Below are positions 23,776 through 32,921 of a stretch of DNA of 64,000 nt, in pieces. The notes under the pieces were generated by a model that had not been told where the DNA came from, did not search any database, and was given only the letters and a program-made list of their open reading frames with translations. The stretch's first letter is position 1. Every line of letters begins with the position of its first letter. The position numbers were made by a program, and so were the translations under genes. Location: positions 7,098,326-7,162,325 of the forward strand of contig OY811977.1 of the NCBI GenBank assembly GCA_963681505.1. Reading direction: 5' to 3'. This DNA is from Eunapius fragilis. Taxonomy: Eukaryota > Porifera > Demospongiae > Spongillida > Spongillidae.

Positions 23776-24294
23776 ATGGCTTTATTACAGCTTCTCCTGG
23801 CTATCGCAGTTGTGGCGAACGTTGTCCGCTCTGCTCCGGCCACCATCGAGTACAGATTGCTCAGTTATCTGGCTGGTAGATTTGTTAATGTCAGCGACAA
23901 TGGAACTGTAACAGCACATGGAAACCAAAAGTCATCTTCAGTATTTATCACTTACTCCAAGAACGACCGAGTACAATTCGAACTAAAAAGCAAGCCAGGA
24001 ATGTTCCTGATGTTGAAAGAACTAAACCATTCCATTGTTCATGTCGACAACAATGCTACCTCGCTACCAATGAACGTAACAGCTAACCAAACTGTCGTTC
24101 ATGAATACGTTCTTGTGGTGGACTATCCCTCCGAGCCGTACCTAACGGAATGGGAGAAAAGCACAATCTCCGGTGCACTGGTTCAGAAAGTGGACGAGAA
24201 CACAACGTGTGCCATTTCCTTTGACAGTAGCGGGAGAGTATCCGGTCCGTGCAATTTATCAGCAGTGGATCGCATTACATTGACGCGGGTATAA
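23776..24294 (+). CDS. Secreted N-glycosylated protein family, copy 2 (first cysteine pair lost)
   Basis: A single exon of 172 codons. I chose the ATG at 23776 because it aligns the hydrophobic signal peptide (MALLQLLLAIAVVANVVRSA) with the paralogues; an upstream in-frame TTG is not needed. The mature part has the family order: VNVSDNGTVTA, then VFITYSKNDRVQFELKSKPG, MFLMLKELNHSI, SLPMNVTANQTVVHEYVLVV, then TTCAISFDSSGRVSGPCNLS. Many sequons (NVS, NGT, NHS, NAT, NVT, NQT, NTT, NLS) suggest dense glycosylation. The two N-terminal cysteines of the family (LCS...GKC) are Leu and Phe here. Probably secreted; function unknown. Confidence 0.8.
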   Translation: MALLQLLLAIAVVANVVRSAPATIEYRLLSYLAGRFVNVSDNGTVTAHGNQKSSSVFITYSKNDRVQFELKSKPGMFLMLKELNHSIVHVDNNATSLPMNVTANQTVVHEYVLVVDYPSEPYLTEWEKSTISGALVQKVDENTTCAISFDSSGRVSGPCNLSAVDRITLTRV

Positions 24295-24944
24295 TCTACC
24301 TAATACATGCTCCTCTACGTAACAATTTAAAGAAGCAGCAACGTGGATCGTACCAAGTTACTTGTTCGTCATTATGGTTCATCGGCTATATTTTTCTCGT
24401 GCATTTGTTCTACATGTATGCATTATAAAATATTTCAATTCGTTATCGCACATGCATATGTGAAGAATGTTACGTCAAGGAATACCATATCTGCTTCTTT
24501 CTGTCTCTCCCACGTGGTCCAGTATTTCAAGTTTCAAATTATCTATAATTTTTATGCATGTGAACTAAAACGTTTCTAGTTTGCTAGGGATCATGAAACA
24601 AAGAATTTATTTTTTAAAGAGGCATAGCCGCCATTGTCATTATCTAGCCTTGGGCAGCTTAAAACTCCTTTTTCGATCAACTCTTACTTTCCACGAACAG
24701 CTCCCCAGCCTGATCCAATTAATGTACACATAAATTAGCCCATATATATATATGATAGGTGAGTTCGTACAATTTCTACGAATATGGAAATAACTATATG
24801 CCGGCTTTGAAGGATGACGCGGCATATCGAAGTGGAAGGTGTATAGGTTATGTTAAAAGCGTACAATAGTTGTTTGATGTATCATGCAGGCCTATAAACA
24901 GAGGAAGATTTTGATGAGAAACTCAATCAATTGTTTCCCCATAT
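24295..24944. other. 3' flank of copy 2, no gene seen
   Basis: AT-rich sequence with no recognisable exon. The Gypsy LTR begins at 24945 after CATAT. Confidence 0.35.
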
Positions 24945-25046
24945 TGTAGCGTGTTACTCGAAACTCTAATTAATAATCACCACACATCACGTGCATTAAT
25001 ACAACATAGTATGCGTAATAATGTATCCATAGTTCATCACTCCACA
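24945..25046 (-). repeat. 3' LTR of the Gypsy element (102 bp)
   Basis: It begins TGTAGCGTGTTACTCG and ends ...CTCCACA, matching 29223-29324 base for base apart from a handful of substitutions and with equal length. The flank CATAT here pairs with CATCT beyond the other LTR, a plausible 5-bp target duplication with one change. Confidence 0.85.
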
Positions 25047-25056
25047 TCGACCTTTT

Positions 25057-25590
25057 CTAGAGCCTATTTGGTGGTCTAGATACACGACCGCTCCTTGTAA
25101 TGACTGGTGTTGGTTGAGCTAACTCCTGTTGCTTATGAGAACCAGATGCATTGGGATTATTTAGATTTGGGGTCTCATATTGCCCTTCTGATTCATGCTC
25201 TTGCACTTGTGGGTCAGCTACTTCCTCTAGTCCTTGTTGTCCAACCGCTTCTTGTTCATGTGATTCAACTGATTCTTCCGGCACTTGTAATGTCCTTTCC
25301 TGTTCTTGTGGGTCTATTGCTGCTTCCTGCTGCTCCCTCGGTGTCTCTTCCTCATCTCGAAGGATAACAACATTATGGGGCACTGGATCAGCACTGCTAA
25401 CACCTCCACCATTGTGCACTACGGCTGAATGACTATGATCCTTTTCCCCTGGGAGAAATTTCAGCTGTCGTCTGTTCCTCCGCAGTGTACCCCTTTCCGT
25501 CTCAACCAAATAAGACCTTGGGGAGTATTCCTTCACTATAGATCCTCTCAAATTTTGGTCATCAATCCACACTTGATCACCTGGCATCAA
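25057..25590 (-). pseudogene. Gypsy pol C-terminal tail (integrase C-terminus)
   Basis: It opens with PGDQVWIDDQNLRGSIVKEY and a basic RGTLRRNRRQLKFL, the usual SH3-like end of a Gypsy integrase, followed by a long Gln/Glu/Pro-rich low-complexity tail ending TRSGRVSRPPNRL. It is shifted one frame relative to the upstream segment. The tail with TRSGR.S..P..L is standard for invertebrate Gypsy pol (family knowledge). Confidence 0.75.
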
Positions 25591-25859
25591 TTGTTGAAGA
25601 GATCGACTGGCATGACATGACGTCTATCAAAATCACTCTTCTGTTTCTGTTTATCTCTTTCCTCCATTGCTTTGAGCTGAGGATTGTTAGGTACTGATGG
25701 ATGTAAATTATACCCCAACGTAGGAACTGTGGTCCTCAATCTCCTATTCATCAAAAATTCAGATGGGCTGTAACCATTATGGAGTGGAGTGGAACGATAT
25801 GCAAGAAGACCAAGGTATTGGTCTGCTGTTTTGTCAATGATGTTTTTAATGGTTCTCAC
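25587..25859 (-). pseudogene. Gypsy integrase, distal core segment
   Basis: RTIKNIIDKTADQYLGLLAY, RSTPLHNGYSPSEFLMNRRL and FDRRH are the distal integrase-core landmarks. It follows the catalytic core after a frameshift near 25880; the intervening bases read NGEAERAV, which supplies the third catalytic acid (Glu). Confidence 0.8.
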
Positions 25860-27127
25860 CGCCCGTTCGGCTTCACCATTTCCTTGAGGGTACCTAGGGC
25901 TGCTGGTGGTGTGAACAAATCCATATTCCCCAGCAAAAGAGTGAAATACTTTGATGAAAACTGAGGACCATTGTCCGAGATCACTTCATTTGGGATTCCG
26001 TGCCTTGCAAAAATAGATTTCATTTGGTTGATTACATCCTGAGATGTAGTTGCAGAAAGTTTGGAGAGCTTCACATATCGAGAAAAATAATCAATGACAA
26101 GAAGATACTGTGAACCTTTCCAACTAAACAGGTCAGTTGCAACTTTCTGCCAAGGCAAGTCAGGTAGCTTTGACATCATCAAAGGTTCTGGCTTCTGAGA
26201 ATGCGATTTTATACACTTAGTACACATACTAATCCTTACTTCCAATTCTCTGTTTAGACCAGGCCACCACACTGATTCCCTTGCACGATCCCTGCATTTG
26301 TTGATTCCCAAGTGTCCTTCATGCAATCTATTCAAAACTGGTGCACGTAGAGCCATCGGTATCACTATCCGATTGCCTCTCAACAACAAGCCGTCTTCCA
26401 CAGAAAGTTCTGATGCGACGTGGAAAAATTGCTTCAATTCACCCTTAACAAGACTCTTATCAGGCCAACCATCTTGGCAGTAAAGAATGACCTTTTGACA
26501 TATTTCATCCTTCTGCTGAGCTTGTTTTATTTCCAGCATCTTTGGTTCAGAAGTAGGTATATTCCTAACTACCAAGTCGACATAAGCTTGAATTTCTGCT
26601 CTAAACTCTTTGTCTTCATGACATACTTCATTGCTTGGAACTTGCGACAATGTATCCGCAATGACCAACTCTTTTCCTGGTATATGTGAAACTGTGTACT
26701 TAAATCTCATCAATCTTAGTCGAAAACGCTGAACCCTTAATGGCAAATCCTCCAGGTTCTTCGACCCCAGGAGTGGTACAAGAGGTTTATGGTCTGTCTC
26801 AATTTGAAATTGAAGTCCTGTAAGATAGTCCCTGAAGCGCTCACAAACCCATGTTACACCCAAAGCCTCCTTTTCAATCTGAGCATACTTCTGTTCAGTT
26901 GGAGTTAAGGATCTAGAGGCATATGAAATTGGTTTTACAGATCCATCAAGCTGTCTTTGGAGCAAAACAGCACCAATGCCATATGAAGAAGTATCCGCCG
27001 ACACAATAGTATCCAACTTGGTAGAGTACAAAGCTAAAACAGGTTGTGTACTGACTTCGTCCTTCAACTTAGAGAATGCTTTCTGATGGGTTTCATCCCA
27101 TGTCCACTGATCCCTCTTACTCAGCAA
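25856..27127 (-). pseudogene. Gypsy RNase H and integrase
   Basis: RNase H: VSADTSSYGIGAVLLQ, LTPTEQKYAQIEKEALGVTW, FQIETDHKPLVPLL. Then the integrase H2C2 finger HEGHLGINKCRDRARESVWW...CTKC, and the core with Asp in VATDLFSWKG and Asp in EVISDNGPQFSS. The segment is open for 423 codons, but the frame is lost before the last Glu. It joins the RT segment in the same frame across one TGA, where LTKPLRELL would be expected from CGA. Confidence 0.9.
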
Positions 27128-27130
27128 CTC

Positions 27131-27637
27131 TCAAAGTGGCTTGGTGAGTTCCGCTATATTAGGAGTGGATTTACTAAGTTGATTAATCATCCCAAGATAT
27201 CGTCTGAGTTCTGTTGTATTTGTCGGTGCAGCCACCTCTCTGATAGCAGTCACTTTGTTTGGATCCGGCCTCACCCCATGTGCATCTACAATTTGTCCCA
27301 GGAATTTCACACTGCTCTGAGAGAATACACATTTGTCTTTATTTAATGCAACCCCAGCAGACTTGACCCTCTGCAACACAGCTTTTAACCTCATGTCATG
27401 GATTTCTTGATTTGGCCCAAAGATCAAGACATCATCCATCATACACACAACTCCGTCAAGACCAAGAAGAATTGCAGTCATTCGCTTCTGGAATATCTCT
27501 GGTGCAGAAGTGATCCCAAATGGAAGTCTTTGAAAGCAAAATCTCCCGAATGGAGTTATGAAAGTTGTAAGTGGAGACGATGACTCTGACAACTTGATTT
27601 GCCAAAGACCAGAGTTTGCATCTAATTTAGAAAACAA
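27131..27637 (-). pseudogene. Gypsy reverse transcriptase, palm and thumb
   Basis: FSKLDANSGLWQIKLSE, TPFGRFCFQRLPFGITSAPE and the catalytic box CMMDDVLIFG are clear, followed by VKFLGQIVDAHGVRPDPNKV and the thumb RRYLGMINQLSKSTPNIAEL. The two aspartates of the XXDD box are intact. A frameshift near 27640 separates it from the fingers region. Confidence 0.9.
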
Positions 27638-28020
27638 CTTGCTCCACTAAGCTGCGCTAATATTTGCTCCACACAAGGCAACATGTGTAGCTTTCTACAT
27701 ACACTTTCATTCAATTTAGTGAAGTCCACGCATATACGTATCTTGCCATCCGCTTTGGGAACCACAACCATCCCTGCACACCACTCTGTTGCTTCTTGTA
27801 CTGGCCTAATCACTCCCAACTCTACCATTCTCTCTAACTCTTCTTTCACAGCATCTATGAGTGGGAGGGCAACTCTCCGTGGAGTATGACATGCAAAAGG
27901 TTGTGCATGAGGCCTTAGACGTATCTTGTACTCTTCACCCAGTATACCAAGGCCAGTAAACAACTCAGGATAATTATTGAGTATTCTTGTGGTATAATCC
28001 TCTGATTCAGTAGCACACAC
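27622..28020 (-). pseudogene. Gypsy reverse transcriptase, fingers
   Basis: It contains EEYKIRLRPHAQPFACHTPR, ELERMVELGVIRPVQEATEW and VVPKADGKIRICVDFTKLNE, the usual N-terminal RT blocks. It shares its frame with the gag/protease segment; two TGA codons (about 28081 and 28021) interrupt what was one gag-pol reading frame. Confidence 0.85.
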
Positions 28021-28080
28021 TCATACAACCAATCCCAAAGCTTTAATTGCTGGAAGGCCAATTAAAGGTGTTTGCAAGCC

Positions 28081-29013
28081 TCATACTACATACACTTCCT
28101 CACTAATAACCACACCACGGTGCTTCAATGTAGCAGTAAACTGGCCAATAACATGGAGAGCAATTTGGGCAGGACCACACAGTATCCTATCACTATGCAT
28201 CAGATTTGCATCCCTTATTCTCTTAAACACTGACTCTGGGATAACTGTAACATCTGCCCCTGTGTCTATTTTGAAGCACGCAATTATGTCCTGATGCTGA
28301 AGAGTGACAAACCAGGGTCTTTCTTCCCCAGCATCTAAAATACCAACAAAACCAGTGTCACTCTGCTTACTAACTGTACTAATATCTGTAGGAGTTTGAC
28401 AGTGAGATTGAAAATGCCCCCGTTTACCACAGCGATGGCATACGATATTTCTAGCTGGACATTGGTGAAAGGCATGGGGTGGAAATCGCCCACACCTAAA
28501 ACACTGCTTACCAGATGGGGATCCAGTTCCCCCACTTTGCGATTGTAGTTTTGATAAACGTTGTTTGGCTGATACAGCTTCCAGCTCCACATTTACAATC
28601 TTCTGTTCTCCCCTTACTGTAGCTTGCTGTAGCGTTACACTTTCAGACTGGCGTGCTATGGCAATGGCCTTCTCCAGAGTAAGCTCTGAATCCAGCTGCA
28701 AATTTTCAGAAAGGTTTGCATCCCTAAGACCTACCACCAGTCGATCTCTGATCATTTCATCATGAAGGTCTCCAAAGTTGCAATACTGGACCAGGGAATA
28801 CAAAGATGTAACAAAATCGCCCACAGGCTCTCCATCCTCCTGTTTTCGTAAGTTAAACTTGGCGCGCTCGTAAATGACATTCCGCTTCTTGACAAAGTAA
28901 GCGTCTATATATAATCTTTGGTCATATCGATCGCGCACTACCTTGTACTTCTTTTTGTCTTCATCCTTCAAACCGAAAGAGCGTATAATGTCCTCAGCCT
29001 TATCTCCCATCAT
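28081..29013 (-). pseudogene. Gypsy gag with CCHC knuckles, plus aspartic protease
   Basis: A gag-like N-terminal part (AKFNLRKQEDGEPVGDFVTS, LQLDSELTLEKAIAIARQSE) leads to zinc knuckles CFRCGRFPPHAFHQC and CHRCGKRGHFQSHC; the first has unusual spacing. The aspartic protease follows with catalytic IDTGADVTVIP. The frame ends YVV-TGA; beyond it the same frame continues GLQTPLIGLPAIKALGLVV, the normal end of the protease, so the TGA is a mutation and not a natural terminus. Confidence 0.85.
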
Positions 29014-29205
29014 ATAGATTAGAGCACTAATTTGCGCCTCTACTTCCTTTCTTTCAGACCCGATGCTTCCCGGAAACGCTCAAATCTGCGAACCCAACTA
29101 GGCCAGTCTCCCGGTTTTCCAAAATCGAAGCACTCAACTGCCGGTAGTTGATATGTAGCCATTTTTCCACGCACCCGAACAAGGATACCCGTTCACGTTT
29201 CAATC

Positions 29206-29222
29206 CCAGTAAGCTGCCACCA
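29206..29222 (-). promoter_or_regulatory. Primer-binding site of the Gypsy element
   Basis: On the minus strand TGGTGGCAGCTTACTGG directly follows the CTACA end of the 5' LTR and would pair with a tRNA 3' end ...GCTGCCACCA. The tRNA was not identified. Confidence 0.7.
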
Positions 29223-29324
29223 TGTAGCGTGTTACTCGAAACTCTAATTAATAATCATCACACATCACTTGCATTAATACAACATTGTATGCGTAATAAT
29301 GTGTCCATAGTTCATCACTCTACA
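29223..29324 (-). repeat. 5' LTR of the Gypsy element (102 bp)
   Basis: It begins TGTAGCGTG and ends CTCTACA, pairing with 24945-25046. 102 bp is very short for an LTR. The next 5 bp are CATCT. Confidence 0.85.
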
Positions 29325-30500
29325 CATCTATCATGTAAATTGTACAGAATTGAACACAGGGATGCAGTATGCCACGTCTCGACCTGCTTTTACATTAACC
29401 TCCAACAAGACATTGCGGCGAAATTTGCATGGTAAAGCAAGACCGTTGCGCACAGTACCGACGCACTGAATCACCAGGACTGTATTGACACCTTTTGAAA
29501 GTACCACACTACAGCAGTACACCAAAGTAATACACACCCTAAGGCAGAAGTGAACAGAGTTTTTATACACATGTATGAAATACCGGTTCTAAACCGGTTT
29601 GACCCCGCTCCGCGCGGACACATGCTGTGCAGGCTGTCGATTAACACCTCATACCTGCCTCGGCATGACGGTGCAGGCATCGTGTGATTCCTCACACCTT
29701 TTGACATATCAGAACCTCGGCACGAGCTGGCTTCTCTGACAGTGCGAGTGTTGTATAGTAATAGTGTCCCTTATTGCCGCTCTATTTAGGCTAGTGTGCC
29801 CCATAGCCTACTTCTGCCACGATCTCCTCAATTGACTTGAGCATATTGCTATATGTAAAATGTAAAATGGTTTATTGTACTGCACGTGCGATCATCAACG
29901 ATTTTACAAGCGATTTATCGTGCACATATTATGGATGCAATCTGTATCAAAATGTGGGTATTTCTTCTATATCATCTATGCGCGCTTTCCATTGTCCAAG
30001 TGAAAATTTTTAAACGGGCCGTCATCAAACGTAGCTGCATAGACATTATTGAATTTATTTATAGTATTCCTCCAGTACATGTGTATTGAAGGGTTGGCCC
30101 CATGAAGTATTGGAGGAATACCTTAATTACAATGAGTTCATTGAATAAGGTCTGCATTGTAGCCAGCCAGCTGCAGACCACGATGTCCGCGTTATCGGTT
30201 GCGCGCAATACGTATAGTATTTTACAGTTAGTGTCTACTCACAATACTGTCAGTAGAACTTTGATTTTTGTGGTCCATAATAATGAGGACCACATGCATA
30301 ACAGGTCAATGGCCAATGTGCTCCAGTGAAGTATCTACAAACCAAGCAGGATTATCTCTTTGGTGCAGATGGGTCTCATGCAAATGAACACTTCTGATGC
30401 ACTGCTTGGTCTGCAGGGTGTAGCATGCTGATGGCAATGCATCTATGTTTGCACGAGTATGGCAAGTATATAGCTACATCCTGCAGTTGCCCAGATGCAT
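29325..30500. other. Repeat fragments, no gene
   Basis: It holds a fragment shared with 14.9 kb (TGCTGTGCAGGCTGTCGAT, about 29622) and a fragment of the segmental-duplication block (TTATTGTACTGCACGTGCGA, about 29874) also seen at 41225 and 43583. Short open frames have no motifs. Confidence 0.4.
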
Positions 30501-30634
30501 TAAATAAGGAAGGCATATAGAATCGACATCATTCCTTAATAGGTCCTACGTGATTTATAGATGCCTTCGATGGGCCACTTAGTCATCACTAAGACCTGCA
30601 GGTGGATACGCATATACCCAGTAGGGAAAAGGTC

Positions 30635-30905
30635 ATGGCAATGAAAGTACTTCAGATCCTTGCTGTCGCTCTAATGATGGCGTACGTTTCCCGCTCAGCT
30701 CCGGCCACTGTCGAGAATAAGATTGTGCAGCCGTAGCAGGAAAGTGTGTTCGTGTCTACGACAACGGAACCATTGCAGCCAATAGTGGAAACCTAAAATG
30801 GACGAGGACACGACGTGTGCCATTTCCTTTGACAGTAACGGGCCGGGAAAGTGGCTAGTCCGTGCAATTTATCAGCAGTGGGTATATTGATTTAATTCGA
30901 TGCAC
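30635..30905 (+). pseudogene. Broken copy 3 of the secreted glycoprotein family
   Basis: The ATG at 30635 and a signal peptide (MAMKVLQILAVALMMAYVSR) are intact. Small changes after VEN then shift the frame to a TAG. Soon after GGAAACCTAAAA the whole central domain, about 280 bp in the paralogues, is deleted, and the sequence resumes at ATGGACGAGGACACGACGTG, the C-terminal Cys region. The upstream region matches copy 4 but the TATATAAA is lost (a deletion leaves GATTTATAGATGCC). Confidence 0.9.
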
Positions 30906-31094
30906 TTATAACAAGAAACAGAAACAATTGAGGCCATGCAGTTGGACAGCTTGTGGCCAAAGAAATTAATAATTTTCGTTCTTCAGTATTACGTGGCGTT
31001 GTATTTAATGTACAATCGTTTTAATGTATGTGCATGTTCTTATATTTCAATCAGGTTTAAATTATATGATTAAATATATGGTGTAAGCATCTTA

Positions 31095-31102
31095 TGCCGC
31101 AC
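31095..31102. repeat. Target-site duplication, left
   Basis: TGCCGCAC here recurs at 31918-31925. The paralogous flank of gene copy 4 has one TGCCACAC (39613-39620) followed directly by CCACTATAAC, the empty site. Confidence 0.8.
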
Positions 31103-31106
31103 AGTG

Positions 31107-31313
31107 TAAAAAGGGTTGTAATAGGGAAAATGTAATAGTCCTATATTTAGCACACTTCGACTAAGGCATATGCTGTTTCTGTGCTAAATATAGGACTATT
31201 ACATTTTCCCTTCTGATAAAACTTGTTTCCTTGCTTTTTACACCAGTATACTATTTGCCTGCAAAACGTATACCCCACCAACTTTCTCAGAGAGAATGTT
31301 TTTATTTACTTGT
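31107..31313. mobile_element. Fold-back MITE, copy E (left arm shortened)
   Basis: The inner arms GTAATAGTCCTATATTTAGCA and complement are intact around a loop near 31160. The right arm continues through GCTTTTTACACC to TTTATTTACTTGT. The outer left arm is missing, replaced by the junction at 31103. Confidence 0.8.
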
Positions 31314-31469
31314 TACCTTAATTTTTTAAACACCCAAATCACTGTTGCATCGCAGGTTTCCCCCTTTCGATTTAATTCAATCAAGACGTATTATGAAAAT
31401 TTTCTAGGTACCTTTGCTTAATTAGAATTGGTAAGACCGTATATAGGCTTTTAGGCTTTTTTGTATCAA

Positions 31470-31815
31470 AGCGAGTCCTCCAGCAAATTCTAAAGCTATT
31501 GGTGCAATTCACATTGCTTAAAAGTGTTCCTGTCCCGAGTTACGAGTTCCCAAGAAGAAGAAGAAGCAGAAGCAGACGACCCGCCCATTATTTTTGGAAG
31601 GGGAACGAAGACAGCAGTATTTTTCGTTCTCGACAACCACGCGGTTCTACGACGTGAAACAAAAACGAAACTACTCAGTTTTGACTTCTAGATCGATTGC
31701 CGCAACAAGTTAGACAATCCGATCGTCGGGAGCGAAGCTACGGTTGGGTCGCGGGATTTTAATTAAATTCATAGTCGGGGTCAAAACCTATATGGAAGTC
31801 TCTAGCGAGACTTCC
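31470..31815 (+). mobile_element. Terminal-hairpin element, copy H3
   Basis: The far end AAAGCGAGTCCTCCAG and AAAGCTATTGGT matches H4. An AAGAAGAAGAAG tract lies mid-element. The terminal stem-loop GGAAGTCTC-TAGC-GAGACTTCC is at 31794-31815, followed by GATA. Confidence 0.7.
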
Positions 31816-31917
31816 GATACTGTTATAACAGTGCGTATTGAGACATTACGTATAATGTCTCCATACGCGCTGCTAATTAATGTTATACACAGCGTATAAA
31901 CAACTCTTTTTACACAG

Positions 31918-32052
31918 TGCCGCACCCACTATAACTTCCCCTTGACATTGGGCACGTGTTATAATTACTAGTCGCATATTGTAATGACGCATTCAGCACG
32001 AGCTCAGGTGTGTGGTCGTCTGAATGGATCGAGGAGAAAATACGTAGTCTCA
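31918..32052. repeat. Duplicated 3' flank of the secreted-protein unit
   Basis: CCCACTATAACTTCCCCTTG through TCGAGGAGAAAATACG is shared with 39613-39742, then ends in a run of about 30 C (32061-32088). It shows that pseudogene copy 3 and gene copy 4 share their 3' flank, interrupted in copy 3 by the 815-bp insertion. Confidence 0.8.
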
Positions 32053-32306
32053 CAAACATCAATCCCCCCCCCCCCCCCCCCCCCCCCCTCCTTCAATCGA
32101 TGTATGTGCATGTTCTTATCCACCCCAACGTCATAAAACCTTTGTTCTGTTTATCCATGCACAGTACGTCAACGTCAATTTTCCTACCAATTTTAGAAAT
32201 GGATGGCTGCATGAAGGAATCAACTCCCCCACTTTCCTTGGAAGTGTTTGTGTGTTACTTTACATGACTGCTCACCACACCCCCAATTTACTTATATTTC
32301 GTGATG

Positions 32307-32391
32307 TATAAAACCACATCTGCATGACGTCATGTCTTTTGACAGCACTTAAAGGGGAATTACGTTCATAGCCAAGGATAAGTGAAGGGTG
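32307..32391 (+). repeat. Left terminal inverted repeat of the RAG1-N-like element
   Basis: TATAAAACCACATCTGCATG... pairs with the reverse complement of 36369-36455 over about 85 bp, including ACGTCATGT.TTTTGACAGC and AGTGAAGGG. The orientation is correct for a transposon TIR. Confidence 0.6.
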
Positions 32392-32921
32392 TCCAAACAT
32401 TCCCCTTTTGCACACGGCAGCAAATAGACCATGCAATTATAATGAGTGACGTCACAGAACAGATTAGAGAGCACGGCTGTTCCATACGTGACATTAGGTT
32501 TTGAAATTAGATCGTATAAGGATCGAATTACGGTATATATAAATAAAAAGGTTGCCAAAGAGCTCATTAACTGACACTAAACTTTGGAGGTTTCCCATAC
32601 GTGGCCTTTTGTACCAATGTGAAAACCAACAACAAATTAAACATCTGAAATATCATAGGACAATTTGCGCAATCAAATACTATATATACACTCGTGGCCA
32701 CGCATAAAGGCTCTTCTCATCAAAACTAAAACTGTCACGTGTTTGATGTCAAACTGTAAACAATTGCTCTTATTAAATCGGCTGGTAAACGCAGAAATAA
32801 AGGAAAATGCTCGATAAGTCGTTTAATGAATTCAGTTTCGTGCTACGCGTTTTCAAACTAGGCGTAAAATCTCTTACAAAATCATGAATAATTCACACAC
32901 CGCGAACAATCGATAGTCTCA

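Larger units (their letters stand above)
24945..29324 (-). mobile_element. Ty3/Gypsy-type LTR retrotransposon, decayed
   Basis: Two 102-bp LTRs enclose gag, protease, RT, RNase H and integrase in that order on the minus strand. The primer-binding site TGGTGGCAGCTTACTGG abuts the 5' LTR without a spacer and complements a tRNA end GCTGCCACCA. Lesions: in-frame TGA at about 28081, 28021 and 27128, and frameshifts near 27640, 25880 and 25590. LTR divergence is low to moderate, so insertion was not ancient. Confidence 0.9.
31103..31917. mobile_element. 815-bp composite insertion with hAT-like ends
   Basis: The ends are AGTGTAAAAAG and the complement of CTTTTTACACAG, flanked by the 8-bp duplication TGCCGCAC. 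Inside lie most of a fold-back MITE (copy E, left arm shortened) and terminal-hairpin element H3. The same MITE-plus-hairpin-element order occurs at 47528-48204, so the two move or persist as one unit. 8-bp duplications and CAGTG-like ends fit hAT transposition (family knowledge). Confidence 0.75.

Noticed and set aside
25107..25432. Plus-strand open frames opposite the Gypsy tail
   Set aside because: They are shadows of the Gln/Glu-rich minus-strand coding sequence, and the minus-strand reading has clear integrase motifs.
32743..32770. TTTGATGTCAAACTGTAAACAATTG as part of the RAG1-N-like terminal repeat
   Set aside because: A similar word lies in the duplication block (14372, 36660) but in a different order and distance, so it cannot be a simple extension of the inverted repeat.
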